64,000 bases of DNA from NCBI RefSeq assembly GCF_003412455.1, contig NZ_QTJU01000010.1, positions 62,001-126,000 on the forward strand, in the 5' to 3' direction. A model generated the notes under the pieces. It was not told the origin of the DNA and searched no databases. It saw only the letters and a program-made list of their open reading frames with translations. The translations under genes and the position numbers were made by a program. This document shows positions 43,886 to 51,440 of this stretch, piece after piece. The stretch's first letter is position 1. Every line of letters starts with the position of its first letter. Source of the DNA: Deminuibacter soli. GTDB lineage: Bacteria > Bacteroidota > Bacteroidia > Chitinophagales > Chitinophagaceae.

Positions 43886-44857
43886 TTACAGTTCATCCCA
43901 GAAGCCCATTTTACAGAATTTGTTAATCCTGTTGCTGATGCGCGTATCAGGCGCCACCTGCTTGACTTCGGCCAAAGCCCTGAGAATGGATATCTTCATT
44001 AATTCAGCTGCACCTGCATAATCCCAGTGTGCACCGCCGGCTGGTTCAGGAACAATTTCATCAACCAATCCGAAATTTTTCATATTGGTGGCAGTGAGTT
44101 TCAGCTGTTCGGCTGCCACTTCTTTTTTCTCCCAGCTGCGCCACAGAATGGTGCTGCAGTTTTCAGGAGAAATCACCGTGTACCAGGCGTTTTCCATCAT
44201 CAGGATTTTGTCGCCCACACCAATACCCAAGGCACCGCCACTGGCACCTTCACCGATAATTACGCAGATAACAGGCACTTTCAGGCGCATCATCTCGTAA
44301 ATATTGCGTGCAATGGCTTCACCCTGTCCGCGCTCTTCGGCTTCCAGGCCAGGGAACGCACCGGGTGTATCTATTAAAGTAACAATCGGCTTATTGAATT
44401 TCTCCGCCAGTTTCATCAGGCGAAGCGCTTTGCGGTAACCTTCGGGGTTAGGCATACCAAAATTGCGCAGCTGGCGCATCTTGGTGTTCGATCCTTTCTG
44501 CTGCCCGATAAACATCACGGTTTCGCCATCCAGCTGTGCAAAACCACCCACCATCGCTTTGTCGTCTTTTACATTACGGTCGCCATACAGCTCCATAAAA
44601 GCGGTGGTCATTTTCTCAATATACTTCAGGGTATAAGGCCTGTCGGGGTGACGGCTTAACTGTACACGCTGCCAGGGCGTAAGATGGCTGGTAATATCCT
44701 TTCTTTTATCATCAATCGCGTCTTCCAGTTTGCGTATACTGTCAGACATGTCGATCTTGCTTTTCTCTGCCGTCTGCTTAAGTTTATCAATTTCTTCGTA
44801 CAAAGTTTTGATCGGCTGCTCAAAGTCTAAAAACTGTCGGTTTGGATACTGCGGCAT
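43886..44857 (-). CDS. accA: Acetyl-CoA carboxylase carboxyltransferase subunit alpha
   Basis: 323 residues, the standard length. N-terminal helical region [16 protein letters not shown], then [34 protein letters not shown], and the carboxyltransferase core [21 protein letters not shown] (about 155-176) and [15 protein letters not shown]. Catalyses transfer of the carboxyl group to acetyl-CoA with AccD, the first step of fatty-acid synthesis. accD is not in the window. Stands alone upstream of dapA. Confidence 0.95.
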   Translation of the reverse strand: MPQYPNRQFLDFEQPIKTLYEEIDKLKQTAEKSKIDMSDSIRKLEDAIDDKRKDITSHLTPWQRVQLSRHPDRPYTLKYIEKMTTAFMELYGDRNVKDDKAMVGGFAQLDGETVMFIGQQKGSNTKMRQLRNFGMPNPEGYRKALRLMKLAEKFNKPIVTLIDTPGAFPGLEAEERGQGEAIARNIYEMMRLKVPVICVIIGEGASGGALGIGVGDKILMMENAWYTVISPENCSTILWRSWEKKEVAAEQLKLTATNMKNFGLVDEIVPEPAGGAHWDYAGAAELMKISILRALAEVKQVAPDTRISNRINKFCKMGFWDEL

Positions 44858-45077
44858 AATACGTTTAAAACTGTTGGGCGGTAAAATTACAGGTTACAGC
44901 ATATATGATGAAGTAAATCTTTTAAATGCGCACATATTTTGGCTGCCCCGCAGTTTATTACAGGTAACAGCAGCTTTTACTGCCCTCCTGCACTGCTACA
45001 AAAATAAACCGGTCGTACCGGTCGCTGAAAAGCAATTAAACCACACAACAAATTAACAATCAATTTGTTAAACTCCA

Positions 45078-46043
45078 TTATTTCTGTTCCTTCAGCTCCG
45101 GGTGCTGTAACGGCAGGGTATTTACATCGTGCTCAATTTCGTGTTGTTCTACATGCACAGCATAGTCTGCCGGCTGAATACGGGTGCCGTATGTTTCGCT
45201 GTATACCTGCGTAAATTCGGCGCCGAGGTAAAAAATAACGGCGGTATAATAAATCCATACCAGCAGAATGATGATCGATCCGGCTGCGCCGTAGGTAGAG
45301 CCGGTACCTGTGGTAGAAATGTACAGGCCAATCAGGTAACGGCCCAGCATAAAGAAAACGGCTGTAACCAGGGCGCCGGTACGCACATCGCGCCATTTGA
45401 TTTTTACATCAGGTAAAAATTTAAACATAATGCCAAACAGCAAGGCTATCACGATAAAGGTGATCAGCATATTAATGATGCTCATAAGTACCACAGCCAC
45501 ATCCGAAATATAGCGGGATAGTATGGCACTCAATGCATCCACCAATCCATTTACAATTAAAGATGCAACAAGCAGGAAGCCCAGGGAAATAATCATTGAC
45601 GATGATAACAACCGGTTTTGCAGGAACTTAAGCCAGCCTTTCTTGGGTTTGGCGCGCACCCGCCAGATGATGTTGAGTGAATCCTGTATTTCTATAAACA
45701 GGCTGGTAGCACCCACTATCAATATTATAATGCTGGTTATCAGTGCCATATGGGTTTTACCTGAAAATTGTATGTTGCGGATGATATCCTGCACCTGTTT
45801 GGCTGCTCCTGCACCAATCAGGTCGTTCAATTGCTGGAATACCCGGCCCTCAATGGCATCCTGGCCAAAGAAAATACTCGCCAGCGACATCATGAGCAAC
45901 AATAGCGGCCCCAGGGAAAATATGGTAGAATACGCCAGGGATGCGCTCAGTTTAAACCCATTGTCTTTTGAAAAGCCCGAAAAGGAGGCCGTGAGCAGCT
46001 TCCATCCCTTGCCAAATGCCTGTTTGGTAAATATATTTTTCAT
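45078..46043 (-). CDS. YihY/BrkB family inner-membrane protein
   Basis: 321 residues with six membrane helices. Family landmarks: DNGFKLSASLAYSTIFSLGP near 26-45, VGATSLFIEIQDSLNIIW around 108-125, and YGAAGSIIILLVWIYYTAVI around 252-271 before the last helices, with FYLGAEFTQVY at the end. The last 40 residues are a polar tail. Function is unsettled; the family was once annotated as RNase BN. It lies 10 bp downstream of the MscS gene and is probably cotranscribed. An A/T-rich hairpin (AACAAATT/AATTTGTT, 45047-45069) follows its stop. Confidence 0.88.
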   Translation of the reverse strand: MKNIFTKQAFGKGWKLLTASFSGFSKDNGFKLSASLAYSTIFSLGPLLLLMMSLASIFFGQDAIEGRVFQQLNDLIGAGAAKQVQDIIRNIQFSGKTHMALITSIIILIVGATSLFIEIQDSLNIIWRVRAKPKKGWLKFLQNRLLSSSMIISLGFLLVASLIVNGLVDALSAILSRYISDVAVVLMSIINMLITFIVIALLFGIMFKFLPDVKIKWRDVRTGALVTAVFFMLGRYLIGLYISTTGTGSTYGAAGSIIILLVWIYYTAVIFYLGAEFTQVYSETYGTRIQPADYAVHVEQHEIEHDVNTLPLQHPELKEQK

Positions 46044-46053
46044 AACGCTCGCT

Positions 46054-46845
46054 TTACATTCCCGGCAGTTTTACCCCGCCGTTTTTTAAATCATCTACCA
46101 ATTGCTGCTGAAACAACAGTTTGTCATCCATAAAACCGTGTGCCCTGGCCCATGCATTTACAATAACCCGGTAGCCATCAGGCTCTATCAGCGATACACC
46201 TACCCGCACTTCCGATTCTTTCATTACTGCCTTGCTGTTGGCTGCCGTTTCGCGGATAATTTTTTCTGCTGTGCTGTAATCGCTCGGGAACGGCAGTTTT
46301 ATTTCGATATCCATGCGGCGTTTGCCTTCTTCGCTGAGGTTAATGATGAGTTCGTTGGAGAGTTTGCTGTTGGGTATAATGATAATGCGGTTGTCGTAGG
46401 CCGTCATCACGGTATAAAAAATTTCAATAGCGGTAATGGTGCCCTCCTGCCCCTGCGCAATAATGTTGTCGCCTACACGGTAAGGCTTCAGCAGCAATAT
46501 CAATACCCCGCTGGTGAAGTTCTGCAGCGTGCCTGAAAGGGCCAGTCCGGCTGCCACACCAAAAGCAGCAATGATAGAGGCGAATATGGTGAGCTGCAGG
46601 CCCATAATCTGCATCACCAACAGAATAAGCAATACCTGCAGGGTTACGTAAAACAGGCTGCGGAAGAACATTTGCAATGAGGCATCAATGTTTCTGCGGT
46701 GCATGTAATTGCCCGATTTGCGTTTGAGCAGTCGTATCAGCCACTGTCCCAGCGCAAATATCAAAACGGCAATAATAATACGCGGACCAACAGTAATCAT
46801 CCAGTCGTAGGCGCGGTCGTACAATTTTTCCAGGTTAATGTGCAT
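46054..46845 (-). CDS. MscS-type mechanosensitive ion channel
   Basis: 263 residues, close to the 286 of E. coli MscS. Three N-terminal membrane helices (about 15-100), the third being the pore helix with FGVAAGLALSGTLQNFTSGV. Beta-domain signature LKPYRVGDNIIAQGQEGTI, then IEIFYTVMTAYDNRIIIIPN. The C-terminal alpha/beta cage follows. Opens under membrane tension to release solutes on hypo-osmotic shock. First gene of a two-gene unit with the YihY protein. Confidence 0.93.
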   Translation of the reverse strand: MHINLEKLYDRAYDWMITVGPRIIIAVLIFALGQWLIRLLKRKSGNYMHRRNIDASLQMFFRSLFYVTLQVLLILLVMQIMGLQLTIFASIIAAFGVAAGLALSGTLQNFTSGVLILLLKPYRVGDNIIAQGQEGTITAIEIFYTVMTAYDNRIIIIPNSKLSNELIINLSEEGKRRMDIEIKLPFPSDYSTAEKIIRETAANSKAVMKESEVRVGVSLIEPDGYRVIVNAWARAHGFMDDKLLFQQQLVDDLKNGGVKLPGM

Positions 46846-47174
46846 CGGGTGTTCTCATTTTATATAAACCGGAAAAAAACTGTGCCAGATGCAACACAGT
46901 ACCAACGGTAACAGTTACCTGCAGCAGATTGGGAGCAACACGCATCTACCCTTAAGCGGGTGACAGCATTTCAAATAAGAGGCAGACCGGGCACCTGTGA
47001 TATTAACTGGGTTGTACACGGTAGAATGGCCGCAAACAGCGGTAGATTTAATTGGTATTTTGGCGCAATTGTACTAGCTTTAATCATGTTAATCCCGCTG
47101 TTACCTGCTAAGATGAAACACCACTCCGGCCCTACGAACTAACTCCATCAGCTGCAATGCTCCCTCCTTAAAAA
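46846..47174. other. Intergenic region upstream of mscS
   Basis: About 330 bp of divergent spacer. Holds the doubtful 38-codon ORF described below; otherwise no recognisable element. Confidence 0.4.
47026..47142 (+). CDS. Possible small membrane peptide
   Basis: 38 codons from the ATG at 47026 with one hydrophobic helix (WYFGAIVLALIMLIPLLP) and a short basic tail. The frame is open further upstream to 46960, but the N-terminal part looks non-coding. No homologue recognised and no promoter box seen. Could be a genuine single-helix peptide or chance. Confidence 0.3.
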   Translation: MAANSGRFNWYFGAIVLALIMLIPLLPAKMKHHSGPTN

Positions 47175-47480
47175 ATGAATCATTTTTCACCTGAAAAACG
47201 CGTCAGCATGCATGCATCCCAGCAAGAAGACACCCAGTCTTTCACAATCGACTTCAGAGGATTCCTGTTATCAGTAATGCCCGGGGGCGCCGGTAATTAC
47301 CGCATTACCTTCCCCGACCACTCGGTGGTAAACCTCGAGAAAAAAGAAAGCCGCTTCCATATCACAGATGCCCAATTGTCTGAGTACCTGAGTTATTTAG
47401 CGGCTTATGAATGCAAGATACAGGAAGTTGGCGGGCTGATAGAGCAGCATAACCAGGCCACACATCACCACACCAACTAA
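47175..47480 (+). CDS. Hypothetical small protein
   Basis: 101 residues, polar, with a beta-rich middle (YRITFPDHSVVNLEKKES) and a helical C-terminal part (LSEYLSYLAAYECKIQEVGG), ending in a His-rich tail. Not recognised. An inner Met (residue 12) is an alternative start. Convergent with the next gene, with only 3 bp between the stops. Confidence 0.6.
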   Translation: MNHFSPEKRVSMHASQQEDTQSFTIDFRGFLLSVMPGGAGNYRITFPDHSVVNLEKKESRFHITDAQLSEYLSYLAAYECKIQEVGGLIEQHNQATHHHTN

Positions 47481-47483
47481 AGT

Positions 47484-47747
47484 TTATTTATCATTTAACC
47501 AGATAGCGCGCCACAAATTGGCTTCAAACGCAGGCAGGTTGTTGGCAGCGGCTACGGGATGCTCTACAGCATTGCCCAGGTTGAGGCGTTGTGCACACAA
47601 TACAATGCGTTTGCTTTGATATTGTTTGATTAATGTATTGGCAAAAAAGTTAACGATGTAAACATTGTCTTCTTTATCTTTCAGCTTCTGCACATAACAT
47701 TCATAGTTATGTCCATCGTATTCAACTTGTACAGTGAAGTTTTTCAT
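47484..47747 (-). CDS. Hypothetical small protein
   Basis: 87 residues. Begins MKNFTVQVEYDGHNYECYVQ, a short beta-hairpin pattern, and ends WRAIWLNDK. Not recognised. Soluble, without a signal peptide; two cysteines in the N-terminal half. Convergent with the previous gene. Confidence 0.6.
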   Translation of the reverse strand: MKNFTVQVEYDGHNYECYVQKLKDKEDNVYIVNFFANTLIKQYQSKRIVLCAQRLNLGNAVEHPVAAANNLPAFEANLWRAIWLNDK

Positions 47748-48065
47748 GTTATATCCGGCTAATAATTAATGAACAATAGGGTTTTCAAATGAATTTACGA
47801 AATTTTGCGCTATTTCGCGCACTGCCTGTTCAATCACCTGTATCCGGTTTAATTTCAACAGTTAACATAGTAAACAGTCTTTTAATTAATTACCAGCCAT
47901 TACCGGTGCCCGTCCCTGCATTTTTCTCCGTGGCAGAAATACCTCCGCAAATCATTTTATGCGCACTGCATTTAGCGGAATGATGTTTGAATTTATTTTA
48001 GCAGTGCAACAGTTTGCTTCAACAGCGGCAACCATTGCACCGTAAACCTATAATGACAAATCCAT
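47748..48065. other. Intergenic region
   Basis: About 320 bp. A 64-codon forward frame (47789-47983) is Pro/Leu-rich and not protein-like. No hairpin or promoter box was recognised. Confidence 0.4.
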
Positions 48066-48554
48066 ATGCGCTCCAAAAAATTATTCGACAAATTCTCCGG
48101 CAAAGCCACGAAGGTTACAGGCAGTTCCACCGCCTTTATTGTAGCCTGTTTAATGATCGTAGTATGGGTTATAACAGGCCCCATCTTTCATTTTTCAGAT
48201 ACCTGGCAACTGGTGATCAATACAGGCACTACCATCATTACTTTTTTGATGGTATTTGTTATCCAGCAAACACAGAACAAAGACACCCTTGCCATCCATC
48301 TGAAATTAAACGAGCTGATAGCAGCCAATGCCGCTGCCAGCAACCGTTTGATTGATGTGGAAGACCTTACGGAAGAAGAATTGAATATGCTGAAAACATT
48401 TTACGTGCAACTCACTAAAATGGCCAAAAAAGAAGTCAATCTCAATTGCAGCCATACTATTGAAGATGCCGCATTAAACACGCAGTCTAAAATGAAACGG
48501 TTTAAAAAAGAACACCTGGAAGCCGAACCTATTGCTAAAAAGAACAAGCAATAG
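48066..48554 (+). CDS. Low-affinity iron permease family protein
   Basis: 162 residues. Two membrane helices in the N-terminal half (about 22-42 and 52-72), with the signature GSSTAFIVACLMIVVWVITGP and the FHFSDTWQLVINTGTTIITF stretch, then VIQQTQNKDTLAIHLKLNEL. The C-terminal half is soluble and charged. In bacteria this domain occurs alone, in contrast to yeast Fet4; whether it moves iron is not shown. Convergent with the Rieske gene, 14 bp apart. Confidence 0.85.
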   Translation: MRSKKLFDKFSGKATKVTGSSTAFIVACLMIVVWVITGPIFHFSDTWQLVINTGTTIITFLMVFVIQQTQNKDTLAIHLKLNELIAANAAASNRLIDVEDLTEEELNMLKTFYVQLTKMAKKEVNLNCSHTIEDAALNTQSKMKRFKKEHLEAEPIAKKNKQ

Positions 48555-48568
48555 TAACGTCGTAATCG

Positions 48569-49357
48569 TTACTCCAGTGTCACATATACTTTTCCATCGT
48601 GCTCTGATACAGGATATACCGGTATTGCTTCTTTTGCCGGGCCGGCTTTCACGGCACCTGTTGTAACACTGAACTGTGAGCCATGCCATGGACATTGTAC
48701 CGTACCGCATATCATTGCACCATCTGCCAGTGAGCCGCCTTTGTGTGAGCAATGATCATCAAAAGCAACATATCCTTCTGCAGTTTTACCAATGGCAATG
48801 CGTTTGCCGTTAATGATTACCAGTTTCAGCTGGTTCACCTTTAACTCGCCCGAAGCCGCTACCACAAAGCTTTTGCCGGGTGTATCAATCAATTCCTCTT
48901 TCCATTTCCCGGCTTCTGCATACAGGTTATGTACAGCAATCTGGTTGCGGTATACCAGGGTGCCGCCCATCCAGCCGGCAATGGCCATGCATGCAAAGCC
49001 TGCTGTTTCAAGCAGCAGCAAAACAGTGATATGGGCATTGAGTGATTGGCGGTAGATACAGGCAATGGAAAACATTATCGTCATACCAATATTCAGCAAA
49101 CCATGACTGGTAGCCCTTTTTTTGGCAGAACTCTCCGGCGGTACCACGCGCAGGTAATCAATAAAACCGGGCACTGCAGCTACCAGCGCAGTGAATATGC
49201 CCAATACCTGCAAATGATAGGCGGTATCAAAATAAGGCGCGTGATCACTGAACGCGCCCCAGCAATCGAAAAACAAAGTACCGGTGAAAAAAGCGACCGG
49301 GAACACAATGAGTATGGGATGCAGCGGATGCCCCTTTATATTGGCCTTGCTTTGCAT
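48569..49357 (-). CDS. DUF2231 membrane protein fused to a Rieske [2Fe-2S] domain
   Basis: 262 residues. Residues about 1-140 are the DUF2231 membrane part (GHPLHPILIVFPVAFFTGTL, with four helices). Residues about 160-262 are a Rieske domain with both ligand boxes: CSHKGG (C-x-H, about 202-207) and CPWHGSQF (C-x2-H, about 220-227). The fusion implies electron transfer at the inner membrane, with the cluster on one side. Convergent with the iron permease-like gene. Confidence 0.88.
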   Translation of the reverse strand: MQSKANIKGHPLHPILIVFPVAFFTGTLFFDCWGAFSDHAPYFDTAYHLQVLGIFTALVAAVPGFIDYLRVVPPESSAKKRATSHGLLNIGMTIMFSIACIYRQSLNAHITVLLLLETAGFACMAIAGWMGGTLVYRNQIAVHNLYAEAGKWKEELIDTPGKSFVVAASGELKVNQLKLVIINGKRIAIGKTAEGYVAFDDHCSHKGGSLADGAMICGTVQCPWHGSQFSVTTGAVKAGPAKEAIPVYPVSEHDGKVYVTLE

Positions 49358-49603
49358 AGGCTAGCGTTTTAAATGAGGTAAATATTAGTACACCATTCAA
49401 ATACAGCACCATATGCCCTGCAATCGTTAACGTTTGCTTAATGACCATTTTTGCAGCAGTTGTGTAGAATGAATACCACTGCCCTTTCCCCGTTTGTAGA
49501 CATTTTTTAGCCCGGAAGGCAGAATGCAGAAAGTCCTGGGATATTTTCTGCCGTAATGAATTATTGCAGGCTTTTTGAACCATCTAAGATAAAATGATGA
49601 CCT

Positions 49604-49909
49604 ATGGCTGAAAATATCTTCACAGCACCGCAACCCGGTTCAAACCGGTTGTACGAAACATTGAGCCAGCTGAATGTGAGCAATCCTTCGCGGATAATTT
49701 CCGGCATTGCCGGCACCTTTTTGCTAAGCGTGGTGTACAAACACACGCCCAAGCTTACGTTGCTGGCAGGCGGTTACCTGCTTTACCGGGCATTATCGGG
49801 CAACTGCCCTATCTCATCCCTGCTTGCCAAAGCACAACAGCGGCATGCTGCCGATGCCGGGCATATTGAAAAACAATCTGCAGCCGCTGTTGCTTCAGCT
49901 GATATATAG
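49604..49909 (+). CDS. YgaP-like/DUF2892 small membrane protein
   Basis: 101 residues. Central hydrophobic pair of helices (about 31-72) with NPSRIISGIAGTFLLSVVYK and LLAGGYLLYRALSGNCPI, which match the inner-membrane domain of YgaP/DUF2892. The N-terminus is polar, and the tail is Ala-rich. Often found near cyclase/dehydrase-like (SRPBCC) or stress genes; function unknown. Resembles the protein at 51057-51323. Confidence 0.78.
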   Translation: MAENIFTAPQPGSNRLYETLSQLNVSNPSRIISGIAGTFLLSVVYKHTPKLTLLAGGYLLYRALSGNCPISSLLAKAQQRHAADAGHIEKQSAAAVASADI

Positions 49910-49912
49910 CCA

Positions 49913-49948
49913 CAAAAAAAAGACCATGACAAAAGCCATGGTCTTTTT
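49913..49948. terminator. Bidirectional terminator
   Basis: AGACCATG and CATGGTCT pair around an 8-nt loop with A-run on the left and T-run on the right, 5 bp after the DUF2892 stop and 29 bp from the convergent stop at 49977. Confidence 0.85.
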
Positions 49949-49976
49949 AACTCAAATCGTTTAACCTAAAAAATTA

Positions 49977-50402
49977 TTATAATTTGGTTACCACTACGTC
50001 TTCTACCACTTTAGTGTTGCTGTTAACAACGAAAGCTTTTTCGATTTCCTGGTTACCTGTACGGATGATAAAGCGTGGGTGAATTTCGCTGTCTTCTTTC
50101 ATCAGTTTCACTGTTTTGTTGAAATGAGCGTCTGCGAATTGACCTTTGTAGATAATGTCACCTGCGTCGTCTTTTACGATCAAAGTGAATTTCTGCGCTG
50201 TAGGGTTTTCGAAAGCTACGCGGAAAGTTACGCTGTTGTCAACGCTGTTAGCGTATTCAATAGAAACCTGGTTTTCGCTGCGTGCTTCTTCCACTTTTTT
50301 CTCTTTACCGTTCGCTTTGCTTGCTGTTGCGCCACATACCAGTACTACTGTTGCGAAAGCGATACCCATGATTTTTGCTGCTGCTGTACGAATTGATTTC
50401 AT
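49977..50402 (-). CDS. Secreted protein of unknown function, probably highly expressed
   Basis: 141 residues with signal peptide (about 1-30, cut near SKANG). The mature part has the strand pattern of a small beta-sandwich (SVTFRVAFENPTAQKFTLIV, KDDAGDIIYKGQF, ending VVEDVVVTKL). Not recognised. Codon use is strikingly restricted (GCT/GCA, GTT/GTA, CGT, AAA, GAA), unlike most neighbours, and suggests high expression. It has a good promoter box with a long leader (about 110-120 nt) and a strong terminator. Confidence 0.8.
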   Translation of the reverse strand: MKSIRTAAAKIMGIAFATVVLVCGATASKANGKEKKVEEARSENQVSIEYANSVDNSVTFRVAFENPTAQKFTLIVKDDAGDIIYKGQFADAHFNKTVKLMKEDSEIHPRFIIRTGNQEIEKAFVVNSNTKVVEDVVVTKL

Positions 50403-51056
50403 ATCTTGATATATTTTTTAAATGCCTGATGATACAATGTTGTCGAAAAATATATTTCAGATGGAGTGGCAATCTTTGTGACTGATTCGTGTGAAGTGAT
50501 CCGTTAATCAATCATCATGACACAAAAGTACACCGCTGCAACAGGCAGTACAAGACAAGTTTTGATGGATTTTATTATTCCAAACCTGTTAAAGAAATGC
50601 AGAGCCCTTGCTGGCAAAGGATTTCAGGTTTCACACCTCATGATGCCCAAGGCAAAATATGACTGAAAAAGAAATAAACAAACAAGTGTTTGTTAATACC
50701 CTACCAAACAAGGCGGCTTTTACACATTACTTCGTAAAAGCCGCGTGTGGCGGGCATTTCAGCCTCTTCAACATTTTTTATTTTTAGTTGGAATCCTGCC
50801 GCAGACCACTTCCCGTTTTCCCTTCATTTTCATTGGAACTATCCGGTAAATCTTCCGGTTGCAGCCCCTCAACAGGCTTTTTGTCCGGCTTTTGCCTGGG
50901 CTTTCTGCAACTACCGAAAACCAATACAGCAAAGGATTTTATGTGCTTCTTTTCACCAGTTCACAGTAAGTTTTTCCCCAATAGCCAGGCGGGCGTTACA
51001 CAGGTAGCTCAAATGATCAGCTTGCATACTTCTTGTGTTGGTTATTGTAAAAAAAC
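50403..51056. other. Gene-free region
   Basis: About 650 bp. Holds the promoter of the 49977-50402 gene at its left end. Two overlapping forward frames (50747-51007 and 50788-51123) are Phe/Ser/Pro-rich and look non-coding. No repeats, hairpins or RNA genes were recognised. Confidence 0.5.
50523..50554 (-). promoter_or_regulatory. Promoter of the secreted protein gene
   Basis: On the reverse strand TACTTTTG (50523-50530) matches TAnnTTTG and CTTG (50551-50554) is a one-mismatch -33 box 20 bp upstream, the normal spacing. The start codon at 50402 is about 115 nt downstream. Confidence 0.55.
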
Positions 51057-51323
51057 ATGGGCAACTTTACCAATATCATCAATGAACAAGCGCATCCCCG
51101 CCTGTCAAAGACCGAACAGTTGATTGCAGCAATGGCGGGCTTTATCTTAATTGCAGCGGGCGTTCGTAACCTGCGCAAAGACAATCAGCGTGGCTATGCA
51201 GAGTTATTGTGCGGCGCTTACTTACTATTTAAAGGAGCCAGCGGTCACGCACCTTTCAGAAAAGAAACTCTGCAATCGGTTGCAAATGAAACAGCAGATG
51301 CGACTTTAGATATAACCGTATAA
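51057..51323 (+). CDS. YgaP-like/DUF2892 small membrane protein
   Basis: 88 residues with the same plan as the protein at 49604: polar N-terminus, then LIAAMAGFILIAAGVRNL and LLCGAYLLFKGASGHAPF as the two helices. Ends in a short polar tail. The pair lies either side of the secreted-protein gene. Function unknown. Confidence 0.75.
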   Translation: MGNFTNIINEQAHPRLSKTEQLIAAMAGFILIAAGVRNLRKDNQRGYAELLCGAYLLFKGASGHAPFRKETLQSVANETADATLDITV

Positions 51324-51370
51324 GAACAAAAGCATCCTCACCTCATCTTCGCTCCGGTGATCCCACTTAA

Positions 51371-51440
51371 ATACTTGCTAAGCGTTCATCGCAACGTGTC
51401 GATGTCTCGATTGCCGATGTTTTCCCACTCACGGCTCACG
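51371..51440 (-). repeat. 3' element box A overlapping the ligD stop
   Basis: In ligD sense, CGTGAGCCGTGAGTGG begins inside the last codon and includes the TGA stop (51436-51438), then AATCGAGACATCGACACGT and CGCTTAGCAAGTAT. This is the only copy that overlaps coding sequence. Confidence 0.65.

Noticed and set aside
47789-47983. Forward ORF of 64 codons
   Set aside because: Pro/Leu-rich, no recognisable domain, no promoter or neighbouring partner.
50788-51123. Forward ORF of 111 codons upstream of the second YgaP-like gene
   Set aside because: Phe/Pro/Ser-rich with no family resemblance, overlapping another random frame and running into the start of the real gene.
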